From Rhizomys pruinosus (lineage: Eukaryota > Chordata > Mammalia > Rodentia > Spalacidae): DNA of 64,000 bases. Under the pieces are notes generated by a model. The model was given only the letters and a program-made list of their open reading frames with translations. It was not told the DNA's origin and did no database searches. The DNA is taken from assembly GCA_009823505.1 (NCBI GenBank), contig VZQC01013302.1, positions 708,788 through 772,787 of the forward strand, read 5' to 3'. Both the position numbers and the translations under genes were made by a program. Position 1 is the stretch's first letter, and every line of letters starts with the position of its first letter. Below are positions 11,156 through 21,438 of the stretch, in pieces.

Positions 11156-11700
11156 TTAAAACTGCTGACACTTTTCGTGGCTGGGAATTAAATCTGCGTT
11201 GTAAATCAGCCACCGTATAAGAAGAGCTCCAGCTTGATTTTCTGCTGCTTTAGCTTTTTGGCTGCTGGAGAGAAGACTGTCTTCCAGAGCACACTTGGAA
11301 ACCTGTAAACTGTTGTTTCGAATCCGGAGCGGGTCATTTTTATCACCGAGCTTCATATTTTCGTCTAACAGTTTATTCAGACATGCTAGGAGCAACAAAG
11401 GCAAAAGGCATCATCATTATTTTCCTGATTTGTCTGCAATTTCTCGAACGTTTTATATATAAGAGTCACTAAATTCCTTGCATCTCACAAGAGGCGAGTT
11501 AGGTGAGTAAAATGGATCTATCTTCATAATTAGATCAAATAGTCCGCACCAAGGATTATCATTCCTCTTCATGCCACAGGAGAGCCTTCAGTAACTCTAG
11601 GCTTCATTGGGTTGGAGAGCGGGCTCCAGAGGCTACCAAGCCACTAAAAAAATTTTTTTCCCCCCCCCCCCATACCTTTCATTCTGTTCTCTTGAACCAC
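11156..11700 (-). pseudogene. ERVL gag N-terminal remnant, copy A
   Basis: The same Gag start is better preserved in copy B (18638-19069). Here only the central coiled-coil-like part (11156-11404) stays open. The region around the expected start codon (11643-11680) is replaced by an A-run, a T-run and a C-run, which looks like a consensus error rather than a mutation. Confidence 0.82.
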
Positions 11701-11718
11701 TCCACTGGTCCCAAAATC

Positions 11719-12186
11719 TGTATTGTCAGGGTTCTCTAAAGAAACAGAAAGCAACAGATGGTATATATAAAGATATACAATTTATTGATTGCTCACGTGA
11801 CGGAGCTCAACAGTAGCGCCGAACTGGAGAGGCCGGGAATCCAGGGAACTGCTCAGTCCGCAAGGCTGGATGTCTCAGGAGTCCCAGTCTAGTGCTGAAG
11901 GCCGAATGGATTCCAGGACATCTGCCAGTCTCGGTACATGCTGGGATCCGAAGGTTGATCACAGCAGCAGGACAAACTCACAAGATAGATGAGAGAGGCC
12001 AGCCGCAGGAAGAAGGAAAAGGGACCATCTCCCGCTGCCGTGGCCGTAAATACTGCCCTGCCGGCAGAAGGTAACCCACATTTGGGGTGGGCAATCCTGG
12101 TTGAGGTGGTCCAATCAGAAGACACTTTTTTCTCTTATTGTTCCTTATGTCCCAGTCCAAGTTGACACCCAGGATGAACCATGACA
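11719..12186 (-). repeat. ERVL 5' LTR (copy A)
   Basis: About 468 bp, TGTCATGG... on the minus strand. It matches 6679-7134, 17612-18070 and 19114-19580. Next to it (11694-11711) is a damaged version of the primer-binding site seen intact at 19094-19108. Confidence 0.92.
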
Positions 12187-12995
12187 CCTCCCCAGATCAT
12201 GCATTTTGCCATAACTGTCCTGCGAAATCCTTTTCTCTCAGTTTTTTTTTAGCTATAAATGGTGATTCCATGAGTAAAAGCATCCGTCATATGAAACCAA
12301 TTGTTGCAGACTGTTTGATTTGAATGAATCTGTGCTGATAAACCGCATAAGGTTATGTATAATAACAACTGTCTTCGGGAGATTCATGGGTTAAAAAAAG
12401 GGGGTGATCAGATAGACATGAAACCTTTTTTGTCCAAAAACTTGCAAATCAAATCCTAAAACTACTACGGGAAAAGGTTTGTGGGTCCCAACATTTAAAC
12501 TTTTTATGTATTTATGTATACTTTAAATAAGAAATTTCTATAGTAGTGTTTTAAGAAATTTCTACTGTTTGACTTTTTCAAAGGTCTTTGATGAATTCCA
12601 TCCGGTACCCTCTCCTCCCATCCCCCATCTTATTTAAACCTTCATGTTTCATTTTTCCTCCTTACCAATTTGTAAGGTTCCCTCCCTTTACCACATTCCC
12701 ATGACCCCTTACTAATTTCATAATCTCAGTGGTATTCCAAATGAAAGAATATATCTGAAATAAAGGCTACCATCCAAAAATAGAGAAAAATTTGCCATTT
12801 GGTATGTAGGGTTTAGGTCACTCAGAATATTTTCCAGTTTTGTATACTGACCTGCAAATTTCATAATTTTGTATTGTCTAAGAGCTGAATAATATTACAG
12901 TTTGTGCAGTTAAATTTTCATTATTCATTAATCAATTGATGGACATCCAAGCTGGTTGCACCCTTGATTTTTATGAATCATGCAAGCAAATTAAC
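12187..12995 (-). repeat. L1 3' end, right part (copy A)
   Basis: It continues the L1 tail interrupted at 6678 (CCAGATCATGCATTTTGCC matches 52640 onward). From about 12820 it becomes the antisense end of ORF2 (TCATTATTCATTAATC...GATGGACATCCAAGC). An older L1 may be joined here; I cannot place the boundary. Confidence 0.7.
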
Positions 12996-13330
12996 ATGGA
13001 TTGAAATATAGAGTTTTACTATATAGACCTATTTTCCCTGATTAAAATGAGTTTGGCAGGGAGCTCATAATGTCCCATGCTTTTAACCAACCTGACTCCA
13101 GTTCCCTGTGTGTTAACTTCGCCATCTGCTCACCCCCACTTCTTGGCCATGACCTGAACCCCTCCAGCTGGACTGGAAGGTTTTACTACAGATGAACATA
13201 TTTTGGTAACAGGATATAGACACCTTTAGGTATGCAGTTTGATGTAGCTGGATGACATGGAAGACTTATTTTTAGCTTTCTGAAAAATCTCCATAATGAT
13301 TTTCATAATGGCTGCACTAACTAAAATCGA
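12996..13330. other. Gap without a recognised feature
   Basis: No repeat family or coding frame recognised. It is repeated with few changes at 20400-20690. Confidence 0.45.
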
Positions 13331-13747
13331 TGGATAAATTTCCAGATGTAGATGCCCTACCAACTAAAACAAATGAAATAATTTAATTGAGCCATAATGA
13401 AGCAGTAATTAAGTAACGTTCAACAAAAAAAAGCACAGTGCTGGAATGATTCAGTACACAAGTCTTTGAGATCTTCAAACAAACGTAAACATCATTTCTC
13501 AAATTATTTAATGAAATAACATTTACAAATTCATTTATGAAGCCAGTATTACCTTAATAACAAAACTAGTCAAAGACCCAACCAGAAAGGAGAATAAGGT
13601 CAATACACATACATACGAAATCCAAAAATTCTCAATAAAAAATGCTAGCAAAACAAATTCAATCATATAGGAAAACAATTATTCAACATGATCAAGTCAG
13701 CTTCATTCCAGAGATGCTAAGATGGGTCAACATGTAAATCAATGAAC
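13330..13747 (+). repeat. Old L1 ORF2 fragment (copy A)
   Basis: Plus-strand L1: AAAAATTCTCAATAAAAAATGCTAGC...AACATGATCAAGTCAGCTTCATTCCAGAG is the reverse transcriptase region (compare 49460-49580). It has no open frame. Copy B is at 20690-21136. Confidence 0.78.
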
Positions 13748-13748
13748 T

Positions 13749-14070
13749 TGGGGCTCCAGACATGGCTCAGCAGTTAAGAGCACTGGCACTTCTTGCAGAG
13801 GACCCAGGTTAAAATTCCATCCAGCACTCACATGGCACCTAACAACTTTCAGTCTCTCCAGTCTCCAGTTTCAATGGATCAGACATCTTCTGCCCTTCAT
13901 GGGCTTCTGGAACACTGGTGCATAGTTATATATATATAATATATATATATAGATATTATAGATATATGATATAATATAAATATATACCATATATGGTGCA
14001 TACATTTATGTGTGTGTAGCAATACACTAAATACATAATAAAAAACTAAAAATAATTAAAACAAAAAATA
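13749..14070 (+). repeat. B2 SINE with internal (TA)n (copy A)
   Basis: GGGGCTCCAGACATGGCTCAGCAGTTAAGAGCAC begins a B2. The body is interrupted by an AT-dinucleotide tract (about 13925-13995) before the tail. Copy B (21137-21428) has a shorter tract. Confidence 0.85.
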
Positions 14071-14081
14071 AAACAATGACA

Positions 14082-14568
14082 TGCCACAGACCGGCCCAGC
14101 GGGGGGTTTTCCTCTGACTGTGGGAATCAGAGTCTTGGAAGGAGGGCACAGGTTAGGCGAAATATAGACAGACATGACACCAGAGTGGTCTTGAATCTTG
14201 TGCACTTTACTGAGAGCAAGTCGAAGTTTTTATATCACAAAAGCCAGGAATAAAAGGCTTATTGCTAAAGGAACTCACACCTGGGTTTCCAAGGACAGCA
14301 AGCCAGATAAATTTTATACATCAATCAGAAGCATTTATACATGGTATATTGCTCACGCTGTCTTGGCAGGGTAGATAAGCAACAAAACAGCAGTCCTAAA
14401 ACCACAGACCATAAACAGTTTGTTGAGAAGTTCGTTTTTCCTCTAAAGTTTCAATGTATTTTCCCTCTCATCCTTCCTGGAGCCCAATTTTCCCAAGGCT
14501 GCTTGCTATCTCTAGGCTGTAATTCAAGCCATGGCCTGGTAAAGCCTCTTAATTACTTCTGTTTTTCT
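14082..14568 (-). repeat. ERVK-type solo LTR, truncated at the duplication junction
   Basis: The first 487 bp of the LTR that is complete at 21439-22453. It has the left target copy ATGACA (14076-14081) but stops abruptly at the N (14569), where B1 sequence begins. The truncation is caused by the junction. Confidence 0.85.
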
Positions 14569-14569
14569 N
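14569..14569. other. Single N at the duplication junction
   Basis: The N lies exactly between LTR sequence (copy A end) and B1 T-tract sequence (copy B start). It may mark a closed gap or contig join. Confidence 0.9.
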
Positions 14570-14714
14570 TTGGTCTTTTCGAGATAGGGTCTCCCTGTAG
14601 TCCCAGCTGTCCTGGAACTCACTCTGTAGACCAGGCTGGCCTTGAACTCACAACGATCTGCCTGCCTCTGCCTCCCAAGTGCTAAGATTAAAGGCATGCA
14701 CCACCACGCCCGGC
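14570..14714 (-). repeat. B1 SINE (copy B, 5'-junction copy)
   Basis: Same B1 as 3625-3814 but lacking the long T-tract, which was lost at the N junction. Followed by TAGGTCTGTCTTTT as in copy A. Confidence 0.9.
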
Positions 14715-15313
14715 TAGGTCTGTCTTTTTATCTGCCCTTACACTGAAAAAACAGGTTTGAGTGGCTGGCTATTCAAAGCCTAGGTTCTTTTCAGATGCTA
14801 ACTCCTCATACAGGCTCATCCTGAGTGGGATGCAGAGGCCAGTAGTCAATGACAGGTAAGACCCTGTAAACCAGGGCAACCTAAGACAGGCACAGTCCAA
14901 ATTACTGGACACCCCTGATGTGGGGACAACAATGCCAGAGCAAAGAACTCTGACTCCCACTGGGCAGCCTGAGAAAGTAAAAACAAAAGGGTGGATATGT
15001 AGGAGAAGTAAGCCCTGCCACTCCACATACACTGAGCACCAACCTGAAATCTGCCTAGCAGCCTGGCAACAGATGACACAACCTCAGGCTGAACCTATGG
15101 GAGAAAAGATACACAAACTGCCAGCCAACTGACACACTAACTGCCACCTGCCCAGGGACCAATGGGATGCAGGGAAGGGTATAAAGGTCTGCCTGATTCC
15201 TGCAATAAATGAGCCTGCTTTTGCCTTTCACCTGGCTCCTGGGGTCTGTGTCATTGACTCTGGACCTTCCTATCCCTGCCCCCAAGGGTCCTGTGTCAGA
15301 ATGGCCTGCTATA
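14715..15313 (+). repeat. 3' end of the ERVK-like element (copy B)
   Basis: About 280 bp of interior with the purine tract (14973-14997), then the LTR (14998-15313), then the target copy ATAGCT (15314-15319). There is no 5' LTR partner nearby. It is explained by duplication, not by a separate insertion. The LTR has about a 20-bp deletion near 15035 compared with 4095-4419. Confidence 0.88.
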
Positions 15314-15373
15314 ATAGCTCCCTTTTATGTGAGTTCACTAAGGTCACATGCCATTAAAGTGTTTAAGGATGGA

Positions 15374-15590
15374 GCAATGGCTCAGCAGTTAAAAGCACAG
15401 CTGCTCTTGCAGATGACTGACTTTAGGTTTCTAGCACCCACATGGCAGCTAAAAACTGTCCAAAACTTTAGTTCTTGCAGATCCAAGGCCCACTTCTGCC
15501 CTCTGTGGGCATTGGAAGACTTGAGCACACATACATGCAAGCAAAACACTCATATACAAAAAATTTAAATTAATAAACAAAAACTATTAA
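15374..15590 (+). repeat. B2 SINE, old copy (copy B)
   Basis: Counterpart of 4471-4685, nearly identical. Confidence 0.85.
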
Positions 15591-17045
15591 ATTTCTATGA
15601 TTACATAAATATTGTTCATTAGTAAATAATGTAATGATGTTACTATTTTAACTTTTCCATATTATAAGGAAATCCTTGTGTCATCAAATGAGAATGTTAC
15701 TGGAATCAAGATAAAAAGGACTAACTTCTAAGCTCAGATCAGGGCTCATATTTTTTATAGACTTAGAATTAGCATATAATATTTCCAGTGTCTCTAGTAC
15801 TGTTTGATCTATCTAGTTCTAGAAGACTTTATCATGCTCAAAGATACTATTCTTAATGTCCAATGGCCAATTATATCTTACACCAAATTAGAATGGGACC
15901 TTCTTTATAGCTGTTATGTAACAATTTTTTTAATTTAATTACTGAGTTAATGCCAATGTTTCTCATACACTTTCTTCCCCACAACATATATCCAACTCCA
16001 TTCAGAAACTCATGGTTATTCCTACTCCATATATTTACACAGATCCACTTTTTAACTTCTACACATCAAGTTCCACTCTCTCCCTGTTGCTCTAATGCTT
16101 GTTAATTTATGTTCCTTTCTCCTTGACACAGCTGCTCTTTAGCTTCATCATGATTCAAGGCTGGCCTCATCTTCTTGTTTATCCATCACCTTACCACTAT
16201 CCTCATCCTGTTAACTTTTTACTAATTCTTAGTTCTTTTTCTTTATTTACCCCATCCTCCAAAAATGACTTGGTTTGGTTCATAATATAAGGCTTCATGG
16301 GAGAAAACTATAGTGCTCCAACTTTTAGGGGGTCTTTCCAAGCTTCCCAATAATTCACATGTGTGTTGGCATACTCTTTATCTTTTAATGGTGACAATTG
16401 TGTTTGCGTGTTCGCCAGATTTGTTTTGCACTTACAAGGAACACATGCCCTCAACTGCCTTTTAACAGATCATGAACTACTTTCTTTCATCACTGACAAG
16501 GTCCATATAGAAAAATGATAGCTTTTGCCTATGGAGTTCTTACACATAGGACAGAGAATTATACTAAATCCATAAACAAAGCCTACAAAGGAAAAATTCT
16601 ACAAGTCCGCATTTTCTTACAGCAAACAAGTAGACTAAAAACTTATACATGATCACAAATTTAGTATTTGTTAGTTTCATGTGTGTGTAAATAAAGCCAC
16701 ACTCAGAGAAAATTAATTTTCATATTGAACATTTCTGTTACAGTAAGAAAATTAATGGACATTAGATGAGAAATTTTAGAGGAAATGCTCTGAGTTTCTC
16801 TCATTTATTTTAAGGCATACTCTATTCATAATTTCATGTGTTTCTTTATCATGAAAACAAGTTGAAATTTGTCAAATGTGTTCTATGAATCAAAACAAAT
16901 CCATGTACGTAGTTTCTGTCCTTAAGTTTGTTTATATGGTGCATTACATTCATCGATTTATATATGCTGGACTAACTTTGCACCTCAGGATTAAATCCAC
17001 TTATAGTGTATATGATCTTAATGTGTTATGGAATTGAATTTGCGA
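15591..17045. other. AT-rich gap without a recognised feature (copy B)
   Basis: Counterpart of 4690-6130. Identical over long runs, with one replaced patch near 15945-15970 (ACTGAGTTAATGCCAATG in place of the copy A sequence). Confidence 0.5.
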
Positions 17046-17052
17046 ATATTTT

Positions 17053-17240
17053 GCTGAGAGGTTTTTTGGGTTTTTTTTTTTTTTTTTTTNGGTATTTTTG
17101 AGAGTACAGGGTTTCCTTTGTAGCCCAGCTTGCGCCTAAGAAACTCACTATGATACCAGGCTGGCCTTGAACTCACAGAGATCTGCCTGCCTCTGCCCCC
17201 AAGTGCTGAGATGATTAAGGCATGTGCCACCACACCCAGC
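17053..17240 (-). repeat. B1 SINE (copy B)
   Basis: Counterpart of 6137-6322. Its T-tract contains a single N (17090), and the first 60 bp of the body differ from copy A in several places. Confidence 0.88.
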
Positions 17241-17611
17241 ACAAGATATTTTTGAAATTATTCAAATATGAGTTAGTTTTAATTATCCAATATATAATGT
17301 GTGCATGTATCACAATATTTTAGACATGAAAATTATATTGAACTTTTTACATTTTAAGTAAAGGTTAAACTATTTTTCCTTTAATTTTATATGTTAAATT
17401 CCATTTCTAATGCTATGCTTACTATGAATCTTCATATAATTTCTTTTTTTATTTCATCTTACAATTCCCAGGTCACACTCCATAACTAAGGAACTCAAGA
17501 AAGGCAATCAAGGCAAGAACCTGGAGGAGCAACCATGTGCATTTCATACATCATTTTCTAATTCAGTTCAGGCATATTTCCCTTTCCCTTCCCCCCTACC
17601 CCCACCCCATC

Positions 17612-18070
17612 TGTATTAGTCAGGGTTCTCTAAAGAAACAGAAGCAACAGGATGAGTATATATAACTATATACAATTTATTGATTTTGCTCGTGACGGAG
17701 CTCAAAGTAGCGCCGAACTGGAGAGGCCGGGAATCCAGGGAACTGCTCAGTCCGCAGGCTGGATGTCTCAGGAGTCCCAGTCTAGTGTGAAGGCCGAATG
17801 GATTCCAGGAGATCTGCCAGTCTCGGTACACGCTGGGATCCGAAGGTTGATCACAGCAGCAAGGCAAACTCACCAGATGAGAAGAGGCAAGCCGCAGGAA
17901 GAAGGAAAAGGGACCAGCTCCCGCTGCCGTGGCCTTAAATACTGCCTGCCGGCAGAAGGTAACACCCACATTTGGGGTGGGCCATCGGGTTGAGGTGGTC
18001 CAATCAGAAGACCCTTTTCTCTTATTTGTTCCTTAGTCCAGTCAATTGACACCCAGGATTAACCATGACA
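17612..18070 (-). repeat. ERVL 3' LTR (copy B)
   Basis: 459 bp from ...ACTAATACA at the left to TGTCATGG at the right, in minus-strand terms. Purine tract at 18071-18086 follows. Confidence 0.92.
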
Positions 18071-18637
18071 AGTCCACCCCTTGTCAACTTGACACCCAAT
18101 AAATAGCCTCTGCTTAAATGTCAATTGCAAACGATGGCAGGGTCATAATTCCACCTAACATATAGTATCCATGTGCAACAGAAAAGCATTATTTCTTAGA
18201 GTAGGTGGAATGTCCTTGAGGAAGAACTTAGTCCTTCAGTATCTAAAACCTAAATATGACAACACTTAACACTATCTCAGTTGCACATTCAAAGGGAACA
18301 CAAGTATCCACTTAATATACATACATTTACATATAATATTATATATACATATATAAACAAGCACATTCTAACCAAATAGGACGAAGGTTAATATCTATTA
18401 TAATCCACGTTTCTGCAACTGGTCCCGTGGCTTCAGCTGATATTTATGACTACCTTTTCTACTACCCATTCTGTATTTCCTCCGCCATCAGCAAGCACCT
18501 CTGCAGGTCTTGGCTCTTTCCCTGGAGGAGTGACCCTTCATCCCTGAAGGGTCTGGGCCATTTTTGTCCTGTCTGGTTTGGGTTGTTGGAGTTTCCCATT
18601 GACCTTAAACATAGACATGGTAGCACCAGAAGGCGCC

Positions 18638-19069
18638 CTACAGCGCTCCAGCTTGATTTTCTGCTGCTTTAGCTCTTTGGCTGCTGGAGAGAAGATTCTC
18701 TTCCAGAGCACACTTGGAAACCTTTAAACTGTTGTTTCGAATCCGGAGCTGGTCATTTTTATCACCGAGCTCCATATTTTCGTCTAACAGTTTATCCAGA
18801 CATGCTAGGAGCAACAAGGCAACATCATTATTTTCCTGATTTTTCTGCAATTTCTCGAACGTTTTATATATAGAGTCACTAAATTCCTTGCTTCTCACAA
18901 GAGGTGAGTTAGGTGAGTCAAATGGATCTATCTTCATAATTAGATCAAATAGTCTGCACCAAGGATTATCATTCCTCTTCATGCCACCAGGAGAGCCTTC
19001 AGTAACTCTAGGCTTCATTGGGTTGGAGAGCTGGCTCCAGAGGCTACCAAGCCCACTAAAGAAATTCAT
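18638..19069 (-). pseudogene. ERVL Gag N-terminal fragment (143 aa)
   Basis: An open frame starting at ATG 19069, about 22 bp downstream of the primer-binding site, which is the usual tight leader of this class. Residues 1-35 are Gly/Pro/Ser-rich (GLGSLWSQL). Residues 35-60 contain WCRLFDLIMKIDPFDSP. Residues 70-140 are helical and charged (LLACLDKLLDENMELGDKND), suggesting a coiled coil. Family Gag proteins are several hundred residues, so this is a truncated N-terminus, cut by the internal deletion right after GAL. It would lack capsid and nucleocapsid, and I do not expect a functional particle protein. Copy A has the same region frame-shifted. Confidence 0.85.
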
Positions 19070-19093
19070 CCTTTCAATTCTGTTTCTCTAGAA

Positions 19094-19108
19094 CCACTTC
19101 TGGTACCA
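19094..19108 (-). promoter_or_regulatory. ERVL primer-binding site, Leu-type
   Basis: TGGTACCAGAAGTGG on the minus strand, five bases inside the 5' LTR end. The pattern fits the tRNA-Leu-type site that names ERVL. Confidence 0.82.
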
Positions 19109-19113
19109 AAATC

Positions 19114-19580
19114 TGTATTAGTCAGGGTTCTCTAAAGAAACAGAAGCAACAGGATGAATATATATAACTATATACAATTTATTGATTTGCTCACGTGACG
19201 GAGCTCAACAGTAGCGCCGAACTGGAGAGGCCGGGAATCCAGGGAACTGCTCAGTCCGCAAGGCTGGATGTCTCAGGAGTCCCAGTCTAGTGCTGAAGGC
19301 CCGAATGGATTCCAGGAGATCTGCCAGTCTCGGTACACGCTGGGATCCGAAAGGTTGATCACAGCAGCAAGGCAAACTCACCAGATGAGAGAGAGGCAAG
19401 CCGCAGGAAGAAGGAAAAGGGACCAGCTCCCGCTGCCGTGGCCTTAAATACTGCCTGCCGGCAGAAGGTAACACCCACATTTGGGGTGGGCCATCCGGGT
19501 TGAGGTGGTCCAATCAGAAGACCCTTTTCTCTTATTGTTCCTTAGTCCAGTCAAGTTGACACCCAGGATTAACCATGACA
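19114..19580 (-). repeat. ERVL 5' LTR (copy B)
   Basis: 467 bp. A TATTTAA-type TATA element lies at 19444-19450 and AATAAA (as TTTATT) at 19178-19183. In mammals this LTR class can act as a promoter in early embryos; whether this copy does is unknown. Confidence 0.92.
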
Positions 19581-19585
19581 CCATC

Positions 19586-20400
19586 CCAGATCATGCATTT
19601 TGCCATAACTGTCCTGCATCTTTCTCTCAGTTTTTTTTTAGCTATAAATGGTGATCCATGAGTACAAGCATCCTTCATATGAAACCAATTTGCAGACTGT
19701 TGAATTTGATGAAATCTGTGCCTTGATTACACCCTATAGTTGTGTATAATACAACTGTCTTCTGGAGATTCATGGGTTAAAAAAAAGGGGGGGATACAGA
19801 TAGACATGAAACCTTTTTGTCAAAAACCTTGCAAATCAAATCCTAAAACTAACTACGGGAAAAGATTTGTGGGTCCCAACATTTAAACTTTTTATGTATG
19901 TATGTATACTTTATAAGAAATTTCTATAGTAGTGTTTTAAGAAATTTCTACTGTTTGACTTTTTCAAAAGGTCTTTAGATGAATTCCATCCTGTACCCTC
20001 TCCTCCCATCCCCCATCTTATTTAAACCTTCATGTTTCATTTTTCCTCCTTACCAATTTGTAAGGTTCCCTCCCTTTACCACATTCCCATGACCCCTTAC
20101 TAATTTCATAATCTCAGTGGTATTCCAAATGAAAGACATATATCTGAAAATACAAGGCTACCATCCATAAATAAGAGAAAAAATGTGCCATTTGTATGTA
20201 GGTTATGTCACTCAGAATGATGTTTCCAGTTCCATCAACTTACCTGCAAATTTCATAATTTTGTATTGTCTAAGAGCTGAATAATATTACAGTTTGTGCA
20301 GTTAAATTTTCATTATTCATTAATCTACTGATGAACATCCAAGCTGTTTGCACCCCTTGAATTTTATGAATCATGCAGCAATTAACATGGATGAATATAG
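19586..20400 (-). repeat. L1 3' end, right part (copy B)
   Basis: Counterpart of 12187-12995; it continues the L1 tail that ends at 17606. Patches such as 20190-20245 differ from copy A while neighbouring stretches are identical. Confidence 0.7.
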
Positions 20401-20689
20401 AGTTTTACATATATATCCCTATTTTCCCTGATTAAAATGAGTTGGCAGGAGCTCATAATTTCCCTGCTTTTAACCTGACTCCCAGTGTCTGTGTGTTAAC
20501 TTCGCCATCTGCTCACCCCCACTTCTTGGCCCTGACCTGAACTTCTTCAGCTGGACTGGAAGGTTTTACTACAGATGAACATATTTTGGTAACAGGATAT
20601 AGACACCTTTAGGTATGCAGTTTGATGTAGCTGGATGACATGGAAGACTTATTTTTAGCTTTCTGAAAAATCTCCATAATGATTTTCAT

Positions 20690-21136
20690 AATGGCTGCAC
20701 TAACTAAAATCGATGGATAAATTTCCAGATGTAGATGCCCTACCAAAGCTAAAACAAGATGAAATAATTTAAGATTGAGCCATAATGAGCAGTAATTAAG
20801 TAACGTTCAACAAAAAAAAGCACAGTGCTGGAATGATTCAGTACACAAGTCTTTGAGATCTTCAAACAAACGTAAACATCATTTCTCAAATTATTTAATG
20901 AAATAACATTTACAAATTCATTTATGAAGCCAGTATTACCTTAATAACAAAACTAGTCAAAGACCCAACCAGAAAGGAGAATTATAGGTCAATATCACAT
21001 AAACATAGATCCAAAAATTCTCAATAAAATGCTAGCAAAACAAATTCAATCATATATCAAAACAATTATTCACAATGATCCAGTCAGCTTCATTCCAGAG
21101 ATGCTAAGATGGGTCAACATGTAAATCAATGAACTT
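20690..21136 (+). repeat. Old L1 ORF2 fragment (copy B)
   Basis: Counterpart of 13330-13747. CACAATGATCCAGTCAGCTTCATTCC is the L1 reverse transcriptase region. No open frame. Confidence 0.78.
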
Positions 21137-21317
21137 GGGGCTCCAGACATGGCTCAGCAGTTAAGAGCACTGGCACTTCTTGCAGAGGACCCAGGTTAAA
21201 ATTCCAGCACTCACATGGCACCTAACAACTTTCAGTCTCTCCAGTCTCCAGTTTCAATGGATCAGACATCTTCTGCCCTTCATGGGCTCTGTGTGACACT
21301 GGTGCATAGTTATATAT

Positions 21318-21349
<32 letters not shown>

Positions 21350-21428
21350 CATATATGGTGCATACATTTATGTGTGTGTAAGCAATACACTAATACATAT
21401 AAAATAAAAATATTAAAACAAAAAATAA
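21137..21428 (+). repeat. B2 SINE with internal (TA)n (copy B)
   Basis: Counterpart of 13749-14070 with a shorter (TA)n (about 21312-21350). Confidence 0.85.
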
Positions 21429-21438
21429 AACAATGACA

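Larger units (their letters stand above)
6679..12186 (-). mobile_element. ERVL (class III) provirus, copy A, defective
   Basis: A two-LTR provirus on the minus strand, about 5.5 kb. Target copies are CCATC (6674-6678) on the left and a degraded CCTCC on the right (12187-12191); in copy B both read CCATC, the 5-bp duplication of ERVL. Order in the coding sense is LTR, Leu-type primer site, gag, reverse transcriptase, RNase H, integrase, dUTPase, purine tract, LTR. A dUTPase after integrase is characteristic of ERVL. Only about 280 bp separates gag capsid-like from reverse transcriptase sequence, so the gag end and protease are deleted. All frames carry shifts and stops. No envelope region is seen, as usual for this class. 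Confidence 0.93.
3674..14568 (+). repeat. Segmental duplication copy A (about 10.9 kb)
   Basis: This interval matches 14570-21905 in the same order and orientation. It begins in the T-tract of a B1 and ends inside a solo LTR. Long stretches are identical by eye, for example 5450-6010 against 16370-16930 and 13195-13440 against 20570-20820. Differences are mostly short indels in patches. The only large one is about 3.5 kb of ERVL interior (7715-11225) present here and missing from copy B. A single N (14569) separates the copies, so a false duplication by the assembler is possible. Confidence 0.93.
17612..19580 (-). mobile_element. ERVL provirus, copy B, internally deleted
   Basis: Two LTRs with a perfect 5-bp target duplication CCATC (17607-17611 and 19581-19585). 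The interior is only about 1.04 kb: the 3' end after the dUTPase domain (18071-18642) joined directly to the gag start (18643-19093). Compared with copy A, the block equivalent to 7715-11225 is absent, with the join at ACAGC/GCTCCAG and little or no microhomology. LTRs, primer site and purine tract are better preserved here than in copy A. It could move only with proteins supplied by another ERVL. Confidence 0.93.
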
